DNA of 59,295 nucleotides from a virus: the IMG/VR virus record IMGVR_UViG_3300031963_000162, positions 1 through 59,295 of that record; one strand, written 5' to 3'. Of this stretch, positions 1 through 9,361 are shown one piece after another. Made by a program: the position numbers and the translations under genes. Position 1 is the stretch's first letter, and each line of letters begins with the position of its first letter. The notes under the pieces are model-generated. The model was not told where the DNA came from and did not search any database. It was given only the letters and a program-made list of their open reading frames with translations.

Positions 1-119
1 GTACCGGAAAAGAGCTTTACCGAGAGGATGGGGAGTTTCTTGTTAGGCTCGCCAGAGAAGCAGACGAACTCCGTAGCGCCCTCAAACAGTGCTACCGCCA
101 ATACGAAGCAGTAAGGTGA
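1..119 (+). CDS. 3' end of a possible spanin (Rz/Rz1-like) gene, truncated by the window edge
   Basis: Reading frame 3 is open from the left edge to a TGA at 117-119. It encodes a charged, probably helical tail ending in ELRSALKQCYRQYEAVR. A short helical C-terminus with one Cys and a QY near the end recalls phage spanins, which fuse inner and outer membranes at lysis. This is family resemblance from a fragment only. Frame 1 is also open to position 114, which would fit the overlapping two-gene layout of spanins but could be chance. The stop lies 3 bases before the next start codon. The rest of the gene, and presumably the endolysin, lie outside the window. Confidence 0.4.
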   Translation, partial: TGKELYREDGEFLVRLAREADELRSALKQCYRQYEAVR

Positions 120-122
120 GAG

Positions 123-1985
123 ATGGCTTATTTCAGATTAGCGTTAAAGCCGGGTATCGATAAACAGAATACCGAATACGGCGCAGAGGGCGGATGGATC
201 GATGGTGATTACATCCGCTTTCGTTATGGATTGCCGGAAAAGATCGGCGGCTGGACGCCGTTTGCCGAGAACAATGCTTACCTTGTTGGCATGTCTAGTG
301 ACATCCATACGTGGAATGACCTCTCTGGCGCACCTCACGTCTTGGTGGGCACTAACAAGAAGTTGTACGGTTTTTACGGTGGCACGTGGACGGATATCAC
401 GCCTTTACGTGCAACAACTGCACCGGGTGGCGTCACTTTTGCCGCAACATCGGGAAGCAACATCGTCACCGTCACTGATCCTGCGCACGGCGCGATTCGA
501 GGTGACTTTGTCACTTACAGCGGTGCGAGTGGCTTAGGTGGCGCGGTCACAGCGGCTTATCTGAACGCTGAATTTGAAATTCAAGAGATTCTTGGCGTAA
601 ACACGTACACCATTCGAGTAGGCGTTACAGCCACAGGCGCTGATTCTGGGAACGGTGGAGCGTCAGTAATAGGGGCCTATCAAATCAACACAGGCTCTGA
701 TATCAGCTACTTTGACTATGGTTGGGGCACGGGTACGTGGAGTTTGTCCACATGGGGTACGCCACGTCCAGCTTCTGCGGGCTTGTCGTTGAGCTCGCGT
801 GTCTGGCAGTTTGATAGCTATGGCGAAGATGTTGTTTGCCAGATTGCTGATGGCGGTATCTATCTATTCGATACCAGCGCGCCGAATGATCGGGTGCTTC
901 CTATTTCTGGCGCGCCAACCAAGAGCAAATACGCTTTGGTATCTACTCCAGATAGGCATTTAGTCTGCTTTGGCACGGAAAGCGTTATCGGTTCCTCGCC
1001 CACGCAGGACCCGATGTTTGTGCGATTCTCTAATCAAGAGGACATAAACACTTTTGCTGAGAGTGTCACAAATACCGCCGGGGGCCAACGACTAACGGAC
1101 GGTAGTGAGATCATCACCGCTGTTCGTTCACGTGGTCAGATTCTAATCTTCACAGACACTTCTTTACACGGCATGCAGTATGTTGGGCCTCCGTACACCT
1201 TTGGCTTTCAACAGCTAGGAGCCAACTGTGGATGCCTCGCGCCTCACGCAGCAGCGGATGTCAACGGCGTGGCGTTTTGGATGGGCACTGAGGCGTTTTA
1301 CGTGTTTGATGGTACGGTCAAAAAGATGCCTTGCACGGTGCAGGATTATGTCTTTAAAGACATTAATCTGACGCAAAAAGAGAAGTTTCACGTTGGCGTG
1401 AACTCGCAGTTCAACGAGGTTACGTGGTGGTATTGCTCTGCAAATTCGAACTATATCGACCGCTTCGTGACGTTCAACTATCTCGAAAGCGTGTGGTCAG
1501 TGGGCACCTTGTCACGAACTGCGTGGACGGACATCGGTACGTTTGTGCGTCCGCTTGCAACAAACTTCCTGCAAAACAGCAATGCGGCGACGATCTCAAC
1601 GATCTATGGTCTCACGGCAGGACGTGCGCGTGTGTACAACCAAGAAGACGGGGTCAATGCCGACGGCTCACCGATCATGTCGTTTATCAAGTCGGGCTAC
1701 TTTGACATCGGCGATGGCGACAACATGCTGTACATGCGTCGCTTCATCCCTGACTTTAAGAATCAAGTAGGTGATCTAACGGTGCGGTTGCTGCTTCGTC
1801 CTTACCCTCAGGCTCCGGCCAGCCCGAGTTCGCTTGACCCCTATGTCATTGCACCGGGCACAGAGAAGGTGGACACACGTGCGCGTGGGCGGCAGATTAG
1901 TTTGCAGATCGAGAGCGACGAAGTAGACAATAACTGGCGGTTTGGTACGTTGCGTGTTGATGTGCAGCCGGACGGCTTGAGATGA
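123..1985 (+). CDS. P22 gp10-like tail hub / DNA-stabilising protein
   Basis: A 620-aa protein with an N-terminal segment (LKPGIDKQNTEYGAEGGW, then DYIRFRYGLPEKIGGW) typical of the podoviral family related to P22 gp10. That protein sits below the portal and plugs the head after packaging. The body is beta-rich with repeated aromatic-Gly patches, consistent with a propeller-like fold. The ATG follows a GGTGAGAG Shine-Dalgarno stretch. The stop overlaps the start of the next gene (ATGA), so the two are probably translationally coupled. The family call rests on recognition of the N-terminus and on length; an uncharacterised tail protein is the alternative. Confidence 0.7.
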   Translation: MAYFRLALKPGIDKQNTEYGAEGGWIDGDYIRFRYGLPEKIGGWTPFAENNAYLVGMSSDIHTWNDLSGAPHVLVGTNKKLYGFYGGTWTDITPLRATTAPGGVTFAATSGSNIVTVTDPAHGAIRGDFVTYSGASGLGGAVTAAYLNAEFEIQEILGVNTYTIRVGVTATGADSGNGGASVIGAYQINTGSDISYFDYGWGTGTWSLSTWGTPRPASAGLSLSSRVWQFDSYGEDVVCQIADGGIYLFDTSAPNDRVLPISGAPTKSKYALVSTPDRHLVCFGTESVIGSSPTQDPMFVRFSNQEDINTFAESVTNTAGGQRLTDGSEIITAVRSRGQILIFTDTSLHGMQYVGPPYTFGFQQLGANCGCLAPHAAADVNGVAFWMGTEAFYVFDGTVKKMPCTVQDYVFKDINLTQKEKFHVGVNSQFNEVTWWYCSANSNYIDRFVTFNYLESVWSVGTLSRTAWTDIGTFVRPLATNFLQNSNAATISTIYGLTAGRARVYNQEDGVNADGSPIMSFIKSGYFDIGDGDNMLYMRRFIPDFKNQVGDLTVRLLLRPYPQAPASPSSLDPYVIAPGTEKVDTRARGRQISLQIESDEVDNNWRFGTLRVDVQPDGLR

Positions 1986-3394
1986 GTAAGATCACCAACG
2001 TCCGTCTGCCTAACGCGGCGACGCAGCAGTACAGTCCAGAGCAGTTTAACCAGCTGGTTCGTTCACTAGAACAGGTCATTCTGCAGTTAAATAACACGTA
2101 CTCGCCTATCGTCACGGAGGACAAAGATGCTGCCCTTACATGGTATGAATCTGGCGGCGGACTTATGGATGACACTGGTATGACTATTCCTGTATCGATT
2201 GGTGGCACGAATACCGACGCTTTTGGGCGACTGCGAGTAAGTGAACCCTACACGTTGTTTGACAGTCAGAATCGCTACGCTGCTGACAATCAATTCGACA
2301 CGAGCCTAAGTGGCACAGGATCAAGTACCTATAACGCTAATCAAGCCAGTATGAGTCTGGCGGTGACAGGCGGCGGCGTTGGTTCTGTAGTACGTCAAAC
2401 ATATCGTGTTTTCCCCTACCAGCCCGGTAAAGGGTTGTTGGTGTTAGCTACGTTTGTCATGGACAACGGAACATCTGCCAACCTTAATCAAAGTGTTGGG
2501 TATTTTAATACTCAAAACGGAGTGTTCTTTCGTCGAACGGGTGGTGTGAATGCATTTGTAATGCGCTCCAATACTTCTGGAACACCCAGCGATGCGCGGT
2601 TTGCCAATCAAGCGGATTGGAACGGTGACAAACTGGATGGTACGGGCGCGTCTGGGTATACGCTAGACCTTGAACACCCACAGATTTTGTGGATGGACTT
2701 TGAGTGGCTTGGTGTTGGCTCAGTTCGATGTGGCTTTATTATTGATGGGCAGTATGTTGTTTGCCATACGTTTGATACTGCTAACGTGTATGGCACTACG
2801 GTTTATATGACCACGGCTATCTTGCCTGTGCGCTATGAAATTACTACAACAACGGCTGCGGTAGCTGCAACCCTCACACAAATCTGCTGCTCGGTGGTGT
2901 CAGAAGGCGGCTTTGAGCAAACGTCGATTGACCATGTGGCGCGACGCACCACGATTTTAAATACGATAGGAACAACCTTTTTGCCTTTGGTTTCCATTCG
3001 TTTGGCTCCGGGCCGAACCGGTGCGGTGGTGTTGCCAAACCGAATTCAAGCTCTTCCGACAACCAGCCAAAACTACGAAGTGGTTTTGGTTAAAAACCCT
3101 ACGCTAACTGGAGCGACATGGGCCTCTACAGTGCCTTCGGACTCCAACGTGGAATTTGATGTAGCGGCAACGGCTATGACAGGCGGCACGATTGTGCAGT
3201 CAAATTATCTTGCGTCTAACACTGCCGGGGGTACGGGGGGTACTAGTTTTGATAACGCCTACAACTTTGATTTGCAGTTAGGCGCGACTATTGCCGGGGT
3301 GAGCGACGTTTACACGGTGGGCATTCGAACGGTCTCAGGAGCCACAACCGGTGATGCCTTGGGCTCGTTATCCTTTTATGATTTGACTCAATAA
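1982..3394 (+). CDS. Tail fibre / virion surface protein
   Basis: A 470-aa protein coupled to the gp10-like gene by a 4-base overlap. Its first 40 residues (VRLPNAATQQYSPEQFNQL, then a short coiled coil) look like an attachment module. Residues 85-105 carry RVSEPYTLFDSQNRY, a module seen in many uncharacterised phage fibre-like proteins. The remainder is Ser/Thr/Gly-rich and beta-predicted, with no enzymatic motif. Position next to the tail hub suggests an appendage fixed to the tail. No specific ligand can be assigned. The stop codon shares its last base with the next start. Confidence 0.6.
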   Translation: MSKITNVRLPNAATQQYSPEQFNQLVRSLEQVILQLNNTYSPIVTEDKDAALTWYESGGGLMDDTGMTIPVSIGGTNTDAFGRLRVSEPYTLFDSQNRYAADNQFDTSLSGTGSSTYNANQASMSLAVTGGGVGSVVRQTYRVFPYQPGKGLLVLATFVMDNGTSANLNQSVGYFNTQNGVFFRRTGGVNAFVMRSNTSGTPSDARFANQADWNGDKLDGTGASGYTLDLEHPQILWMDFEWLGVGSVRCGFIIDGQYVVCHTFDTANVYGTTVYMTTAILPVRYEITTTTAAVAATLTQICCSVVSEGGFEQTSIDHVARRTTILNTIGTTFLPLVSIRLAPGRTGAVVLPNRIQALPTTSQNYEVVLVKNPTLTGATWASTVPSDSNVEFDVAATAMTGGTIVQSNYLASNTAGGTGGTSFDNAYNFDLQLGATIAGVSDVYTVGIRTVSGATTGDALGSLSFYDLTQ

Positions 3395-3720
3395 TGGCTA
3401 ATAAGTACTTACGCAAATACCTGATCCCGGCTGCTGCCACGGAGACAACGATCTACACCGTGCCGGACGCGAACACGGGGATCATGCGTTCGTTGCGAGT
3501 GACTAATGCAGGTGCGTCGAGCGCGCTAATCACAGTGACGCAGTATGTATCGGGTACTCCGCACTTTTTGCAAAAGGTGAGGGCACTACCGGTCAACGAC
3601 ACCTTTGATGTCTTCAACGGGATTCCTTGCATTATGGAAGCCGGGGACATTCTCAAAGTGACATCGTCTATTGCGACTGTGCACTTCTATTTAAGTTATC
3701 TTGAAGTGGACAGAAACTGA
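3394..3720 (+). CDS. Small beta-rich virion decoration protein
   Basis: A 108-aa protein whose ATG shares its A with the preceding TAA. Composition is all-beta (IPAAATETTIYTVPDAN at the N-terminus, alternating hydrophobic residues afterwards), and no signal peptide or membrane helix is visible. It resembles the small protein at 46495-46800 in size and style, suggesting both are add-on capsid or fibre decoration domains. It closes the first block of genes; the next 90 bases are noncoding apart from a Shine-Dalgarno site. The function is not known from sequence. Confidence 0.55.
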   Translation: MANKYLRKYLIPAAATETTIYTVPDANTGIMRSLRVTNAGASSALITVTQYVSGTPHFLQKVRALPVNDTFDVFNGIPCIMEAGDILKVTSSIATVHFYLSYLEVDRN

Positions 3721-3810
3721 TGAATTACCACATAATTACCGGCAATTCCGCGTCCTTTCCCGGCGCGCGACCCCGCACGAGGGTCTATTGCCACTTTGGA
3801 AAGGATTATC

Positions 3811-6060
3811 ATGGCTGAAGCGATGCAGGGCGTCATGTCTCTAGCCCCCGAAATGGGTGGTATGGGCGGCGCTCCCAAGAGTTATTTGACCCCTGAAGAC
3901 GAAGCGACGTTAACGCAGCTTCAAAACTCAGTCTCTCCTCAAGATTTCAACAAAGAGATGTTCAACGCTGCGGAGCAAGCTGACCCGCAAGCGGTGGCAC
4001 AGTTGCGTTCTATGCTGCAAGGCTTACGCTTGCCGCAGGAACTCATCGATTTGATGAAGGAGATGGTGGATGCGCTTCTGCAGGAACCTGCCAAGTACGC
4101 AGAAAACCGTGCGGAATTAGTTAAAGAAGGAGTGCCAGAGGACCTCTTGCCGCCAGAGTTTGATCCAACCTATTTGATGGCTTTGGACATGGCCTTGGAT
4201 CAGGTCTCACAACCTGTGGTTCAAGGCTTTGCCGCTGGTGGATTGGTCAGAAATCCGATTTCTGCAGGTATCGCCAGCCTTGGCCGTGGCGGCGACAGAA
4301 TATTGGCGCACATCACCCCGCGTGAGGCACGTATGCTCATGCGCGCGGGCGGCGCAGGAACGATTAACCCTATCACGGGTCTGCCTGAGTTCTTTCTCAA
4401 GAAGTTAGCAAAGGCCGTGGGCGGGGTCTTTGTAGGCGCAGGCAAAGCTATTAAAGGGGCCTTCCGAGGCATTGGTAAGGCTATTAAAAAGTTTGCCAGT
4501 AGTACGATAGGACGCATTGTCACGTCAGTGGCGCTGGGCTTCCTCTTAGGCCCAGCGGCGGCAAGTCTGTTAGGGGTGACATCAAGCGTGGGCGTAGCAG
4601 CCATTGGCGGCTTTATCGGTTCTGCTGGGTCAACCTTGTTGGCAGGCGGCAGCGTCGGTGACGCACTGAAGGCCGGTGCCATGGGTGGTATTACCGCAGG
4701 CGCATTCTCTGGCGTAACCGGTGGCATGGGGGCCTTTAAAGCAGGTTCTTACGCAGGTCCTACGACGGTGTCGGGTTCGTGGCAGCAGTTTACTGAGAGC
4801 CTTGGTGGTAAATCTGCAGTAGATGCAACTAAAGGTATTGGTGCGGTGGACGACGCCGCTGCCGCAGGTAAAGCGGCGGGTGTTGTGGATGAAGCAGCGG
4901 CGGCAAGTAAGGCAGCGGGTGCTGTAGATGAAGCAGCGGCTGCAGGTAAGGCCGCGACTGCGGATGAAATAGCTACTTCGTCAAGTTATACAGGACCTGC
5001 GAGAAGCCCCTCAACCATTCCTTCTGGACAGGGCACTAACCCCTACGATCTTTACGATTACGATCCAATAGCTACTGAAATACAAAAAGGTTATCTAGCG
5101 GGTGGTAAACCTGTAGGCACTGTTCCAAGCGTTGCCTCGCCTGTGACAAACCTCTCAAGCTACACAGGTCCCACAACACCGCAGCCTGCTCAACTCTTAG
5201 GCACAGGGCCCGCAGTTCCTGCGCCTACCGTTGCGCCTACTGGGGGTCCCAACTACCTGACAGATTCCTTGGATAATTTCGCAGGTGGAACAAATGCTCC
5301 TATCCCTGCTCCTCCGAAAAACTACTTACTAGAGTCCCCTTCGACGATGGGTGGTCCCAACATGACCCCTGTCGCTGCACCTGCTGGCGGTGCGGCCCCT
5401 TCACAAGGGGTCATGGATTTAGTCAAGGAAGGTAAATTCATAGAGGCAGGCAAGACGGCTGGATCAAAGGTTGGTGACCTGTATGACGAATACCTCTCGC
5501 CAAGCGGAATACAACAACGCGGCTCAGCCGAAGCTTTAAATAAAACAAAAGAAGCTTTTCCCGGCTTGTCTACAGAACAGATCATCAATGCCCCAGCAGG
5601 TTCGGTTATTGCCAAGACTTACGAAGCAAATTTACCGGGCATGCTGGCAACTTACGGCCCACTCGTCGGAACAATTGGCGGCGCGGCCTATCTGGGCGGC
5701 GCATTTGACGTAGAAGAGCCACCAAAACCAGACATCCCTGTCTCCGGGGCAGAGCTCTATCGTCGAGACCCTTACCTCATTACGCCGGATGTCCGCACCG
5801 TATCGGCCTCTACTGGCACCCCTTATCGTTATGCAACGGGCGGTGTCGCTAGTCTGGCGCGGGGAACTTCGAGTTACCCACGCAAGACAGGTCCGATTAA
5901 CGGCCCCGGCACAGGTACTTCGGATTCGATTCCTGCAATGCTCTCAGACGGCGAATTTGTGTTCACCGCAGCAGCAGTTCGTGCCATGGGCGGTGGCTCA
6001 CGGCGCAAGGGCGCAAAGCGTATGTACGCCTTAATGAAGGCCTTGGAGAAGAGGGCATAA
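3811..6060 (+). CDS. Large internal virion (ejection-type) protein with hydrophobic core segment
   Basis: A 749-aa protein. The ATG at 3811 was chosen because GGAAAGGAT lies 7-13 bases upstream; a TTG at 3796 is in frame but lacks such a site. Residues about 1-130 are acidic and helical. Residues about 190-310 are rich in Ala/Gly/Ile with repeated AIKGAFRGIGKAIKK-like amphipathic stretches and hydrophobic runs able to insert in membranes. Next comes a run of Ala-rich near-repeats (VDEAAAAGKAAG), then Pro/Thr linkers. Two GGxx tags occur (FAAGGLV, YATGGVA). The C-terminus has GTGTSDSIPAMLSDGEFV, a motif recurring at the ends of phage tape-measure and internal proteins. An ejection role is inferred from size, composition and neighbours. 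Confidence 0.6.
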   Translation: MAEAMQGVMSLAPEMGGMGGAPKSYLTPEDEATLTQLQNSVSPQDFNKEMFNAAEQADPQAVAQLRSMLQGLRLPQELIDLMKEMVDALLQEPAKYAENRAELVKEGVPEDLLPPEFDPTYLMALDMALDQVSQPVVQGFAAGGLVRNPISAGIASLGRGGDRILAHITPREARMLMRAGGAGTINPITGLPEFFLKKLAKAVGGVFVGAGKAIKGAFRGIGKAIKKFASSTIGRIVTSVALGFLLGPAAASLLGVTSSVGVAAIGGFIGSAGSTLLAGGSVGDALKAGAMGGITAGAFSGVTGGMGAFKAGSYAGPTTVSGSWQQFTESLGGKSAVDATKGIGAVDDAAAAGKAAGVVDEAAAASKAAGAVDEAAAAGKAATADEIATSSSYTGPARSPSTIPSGQGTNPYDLYDYDPIATEIQKGYLAGGKPVGTVPSVASPVTNLSSYTGPTTPQPAQLLGTGPAVPAPTVAPTGGPNYLTDSLDNFAGGTNAPIPAPPKNYLLESPSTMGGPNMTPVAAPAGGAAPSQGVMDLVKEGKFIEAGKTAGSKVGDLYDEYLSPSGIQQRGSAEALNKTKEAFPGLSTEQIINAPAGSVIAKTYEANLPGMLATYGPLVGTIGGAAYLGGAFDVEEPPKPDIPVSGAELYRRDPYLITPDVRTVSASTGTPYRYATGGVASLARGTSSYPRKTGPINGPGTGTSDSIPAMLSDGEFVFTAAAVRAMGGGSRRKGAKRMYALMKALEKRA

Positions 6061-6063
6061 GCC

Positions 6064-7299
6064 ATGGCAACTGAATATCAAGTACAAACCATTCAGGAAG
6101 CGCCTGAGATTGAGAAGGCGCGACTTGCCCTACTTAAGACAGCAGAGCGAGAAGTATCTAAACCACTCGCCCTCCCCGGCTATGAGATTGCGGGGCTTGG
6201 CGAAGGACAACTTCAAGCTAAATCGCTGGCTCAACAAGGCGTGGGGTCCTATCAGCCTTTCTTAACAGAAGCCGAAAAGGGCATGGCTGCAGGACAGCAG
6301 CTGACACAACAAGCAGCGCAGGGCATCGCAGGATTGAATGTTTCACAGCCTCTGCAGGCAGCATACGGCGCACTTCAAGCAGGCGCAGGTGCAGCAGGTA
6401 ACTTGGGGACATTAGCGGCTACAGCAGGGCAAGGTCTGCCTACGGCAGCGTATGGGGCATCTATGCTGCCCGGTGCGGCAAGTGGCTACGATCCTTCGCA
6501 AGCTGCTGCGTACATGAACCCTTACCAACAGCAAGTCACTGCCAACGCGCTGCAAGAGATGCAGCGTCAGGCCGACATTGCAAGACAGGGACAGGCGGCG
6601 CAAGCGGTGCGCACTGGCGCGTTTGGTGGCACACGTGAAGGTGTGCAACGTGCAGAGACGGAACGTGGCTTGATGGATGTCATGGGCCAGCGTATCCTGC
6701 AGGATTACTCACAGAACTATCTCCAAGCACAACAGGCCGCGCAACAGGGCTTTGAGTCGCAACAACAGCGCCAGCTGGCAGCAGGACAGGCATTAGGTCA
6801 AATGAGTCTTTTGCCTTCGCAGATTGCGGGTCAGCAGGCAAACATCTTGGGTAACCAAGCCAATATCTACGGCCAACTCGGTCAGGGCATCGGCAGTCTA
6901 GGTCTGCAACAGGGTCAGTTTGGCCTGCAACAGGGCAGCACACTGGGTGGTTTGGGTGCACAACTTGCTACGCAGGCGGGTCAGCGCGCCAACTTGGGCG
7001 CGATGCAGCAGCAGTTGGGTCAGGCAGACGTTGCAATGATGGGTCAGATTGGCGCACAAGAACAAGCACTGCAACAGGCTCGCTTGGATGCAATGCGCGC
7101 AACGCAGATGCAGCAGACCTTCATGCCGTTCCAGCTGCTCTCCTTCCAGTCGGACATCTTGTCGAAGACACCGGGTAGCCAGACAGCCATTACTTCAACT
7201 ACTGCACCATCGCCTAGTCCTTTGACGCAGGCAGTTTCTACGGGTATTGCCGGACTGAGCACCTATGCAGGCGGCAAGGCAGCAGGCTTGTTTAAGTAG
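6064..7299 (+). CDS. Gln/Ala-rich internal virion protein
   Basis: A 411-aa protein starting 3 bases after the previous stop. It is strongly enriched in Gln, Ala and Gly, with no charged enzyme-like motifs. Recognisable blocks are AAYMNPYQQQVTANAL around residue 155, RTGAFGGTREGVQRAE around residue 187, and a long Gln-rich helical region with heptad-like spacing (residues 205-350). The AYMNPY and GAFGG-R blocks recur in proteins next to other podoviral internal virion proteins. It could be a core-stack or needle-like component that leaves the capsid with the DNA. That role is inferred; the sequence proves only a structural, low-complexity protein. Confidence 0.6.
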   Translation: MATEYQVQTIQEAPEIEKARLALLKTAEREVSKPLALPGYEIAGLGEGQLQAKSLAQQGVGSYQPFLTEAEKGMAAGQQLTQQAAQGIAGLNVSQPLQAAYGALQAGAGAAGNLGTLAATAGQGLPTAAYGASMLPGAASGYDPSQAAAYMNPYQQQVTANALQEMQRQADIARQGQAAQAVRTGAFGGTREGVQRAETERGLMDVMGQRILQDYSQNYLQAQQAAQQGFESQQQRQLAAGQALGQMSLLPSQIAGQQANILGNQANIYGQLGQGIGSLGLQQGQFGLQQGSTLGGLGAQLATQAGQRANLGAMQQQLGQADVAMMGQIGAQEQALQQARLDAMRATQMQQTFMPFQLLSFQSDILSKTPGSQTAITSTTAPSPSPLTQAVSTGIAGLSTYAGGKAAGLFK

Positions 7300-7311
7300 A
7301 TTTTAGGAGAA

Positions 7312-9351
7312 ATGATGAAATCGAAAGTAATTGACAGGCCTATGTTCAAGAAGAAAGGGCCTCCCGTTCCGCCTGAGGACGTGAACAACGTCGGCATCAT
7401 GCAAGGCTTCATGGACCAAGTGTCCATGATGGACGAGATGGAAGGCGAGGAAGAAGACGACGATGAGATGGAGATGGGCAAGATGATGGACCGTCGTCCA
7501 GATTCGCCTGAAATCCTCATGAATAATCTTCGCGGCGACATGCGCTCGGTGGATGCGCGTGTGGAAGAACTCGCAGACTTGGTCGGCTATCGTGCAGCAG
7601 CGGAAACGCCCACAGAAGTCTTGGCACTCTTGCAGCCAGTCTTGGCTCAGCAGGGCGCGATGATGCAACCTCCGCCACAAATGGCAGGTCCTACACCACC
7701 CGGCCCGATGGGAGCATCGGCTGGCGCGGCTGCTGACTTAGCGGCCATGGCTCAAGGCCCACAGACCATGCCTCCTCCCGCTCCGGCACCTGAGATGCCT
7801 GCAGGCGGTATTGCATCGTTGCCTGCGGCTGCTGAACAACAAGCCCCGATTGCCATGAAGAACGGGGGGATTGTGCAGCGTTTTCAAGCGGGGTCCGATG
7901 AAGGCGGCGTGACCCCTGTGGAAGATCAGCCTTCATACGTCAATTACCCTAAATCCATGATTGATCAGGCACGTCAGTACCTGATGAACACAAAAATTGG
8001 AGAAACACTGCCTGTTCGTTCACTGGGCGAAGAAGCTGCCGCACGTGCAAAGGAATATCAAGCGCTATTAGGCGGAGAAGACGCTCGTCAGATGACAAAA
8101 GCGCAGATGTTATTTGACATTGCCCAAGGCGCATTAAACGTGGCTTCAGGCGTGGATGCCGAAGGTAAGCCCATTCGCGGTCGCATTTCACCCGTAGGTC
8201 GTTTTGCTGCAGGGATGCGTAACGTGCCTGCCCTAATTGGCGCGCGCGCGGGCGAATTACAAAAGCAAGACCGTGCTGTTAAGTTGGCTGCAATTGACTC
8301 CGCTGAAAAGCGCATTGCTAGTGTTCTTGATTACAACGCGAAGGTTATCGAAAGTAACCGTAAGCGCTTTGAAGGTGTGTTAAAGAACTCTGGGATGAGT
8401 TCCTTGTTTGGTAAAGGCGATTGGGAGTGGCGCATCATTAACACCCCTAACCTGCTTTCAGACTGGGCTGCGGGTAAAACAGACCCTGAACAAAGTCAGC
8501 TGGTTGAATCTGCTATAACCAAAATAAAGCAGCCAAAAATCGAAACTAGGGTAGACCCTGTTAGTAAGCAGCCTTATACAGTCAATGTTCCTCCTGTAAT
8601 TCCTAAGTTTGTGCAGCAGGCAATTGATGCCTATGGCAAATTTTCTAAGGACAGGGCAGGCGTTACTACAACGCCGGTTGTAACAGGTGAGAGAGGCACG
8701 AGAACGCCAAGCGCTGTTGAAACGGGGGAAGCACCTTCTTCACAGCAGGGTGCAGGCGCTGCTTATGAAGGCGCTACTTTTTTTGCAAAGCAAGGGAAGA
8801 AAAAGGTCCCGTATTTCTATCGAACACCAACGCCGGGAGACCCCACTTACTACAATCTGGCTGGTAAAGGAACCGGAGTCGTCAATGTCGCGAGTGCGTT
8901 TGTCAAAAAAATCCCCGGCATTGGAGACGTGTTTGACTTCGATGAAGAGCTGTATGCAACAGACTTTATAACCAAGACATCGAACAGGATTGTAAACAGC
9001 CTTCAGTCGAACAAAAACTTTGCAGAAGGGGAAGCCCAGCGCATTGCAGCAGATTTAGATATTAAGCCAAACATTATCGACAACGAAGGGGCGTTTAAGA
9101 TTAGATTACGTGCGCTTGATGATACGCTGCTTAACTACGCTACTAAAGCGTATGAACTTGGATACACCAAGCCTAACCTAGACCCTGATGAAATTGGCAA
9201 AAACCGAGCAAAATTCATAGAACTTCAAAACATTAGAAAAGTTTTGGGTGTACCTCCTCGAGAGGCAAAGGTCTTGCAAAGTAAGGATCAGTGGGATAAG
9301 TCACCAAAAGGTTCTGTTTGGATTGTTGAAGGCGAACTACTAGTTAAGTAG
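7312..9351 (+). CDS. Internal virion protein with acidic patch and GGIV tag
   Basis: A 679-aa protein with a good Shine-Dalgarno site (TTAGGAGAA) 5 bases before ATG 7312. The N-terminus holds a dense acidic/Met patch (residues 42-62), then a Pro/Met-rich linker (residues 110-170). A GGIVQRFQAG tag follows near residue 185, of the kind shared by several virion proteins here. The middle third is helical (residues 210-360), and the last 150 residues look globular, ending in KDQWDKSPKGSVWIVEGE. No enzyme signature is visible. It lies in the four-gene block of very large proteins presumed to be stored in the head and ejected with the genome. Confidence 0.55.
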   Translation: MMKSKVIDRPMFKKKGPPVPPEDVNNVGIMQGFMDQVSMMDEMEGEEEDDDEMEMGKMMDRRPDSPEILMNNLRGDMRSVDARVEELADLVGYRAAAETPTEVLALLQPVLAQQGAMMQPPPQMAGPTPPGPMGASAGAAADLAAMAQGPQTMPPPAPAPEMPAGGIASLPAAAEQQAPIAMKNGGIVQRFQAGSDEGGVTPVEDQPSYVNYPKSMIDQARQYLMNTKIGETLPVRSLGEEAAARAKEYQALLGGEDARQMTKAQMLFDIAQGALNVASGVDAEGKPIRGRISPVGRFAAGMRNVPALIGARAGELQKQDRAVKLAAIDSAEKRIASVLDYNAKVIESNRKRFEGVLKNSGMSSLFGKGDWEWRIINTPNLLSDWAAGKTDPEQSQLVESAITKIKQPKIETRVDPVSKQPYTVNVPPVIPKFVQQAIDAYGKFSKDRAGVTTTPVVTGERGTRTPSAVETGEAPSSQQGAGAAYEGATFFAKQGKKKVPYFYRTPTPGDPTYYNLAGKGTGVVNVASAFVKKIPGIGDVFDFDEELYATDFITKTSNRIVNSLQSNKNFAEGEAQRIAADLDIKPNIIDNEGAFKIRLRALDDTLLNYATKAYELGYTKPNLDPDEIGKNRAKFIELQNIRKVLGVPPREAKVLQSKDQWDKSPKGSVWIVEGELLVK

Positions 9352-9361
9352 AGGAATAACG

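Noticed and set aside
3721-3810. Possible terminator after the decoration gene (GACCC/GGGTC)
   Set aside because: A 5-bp stem without a T-run; too weak to annotate.
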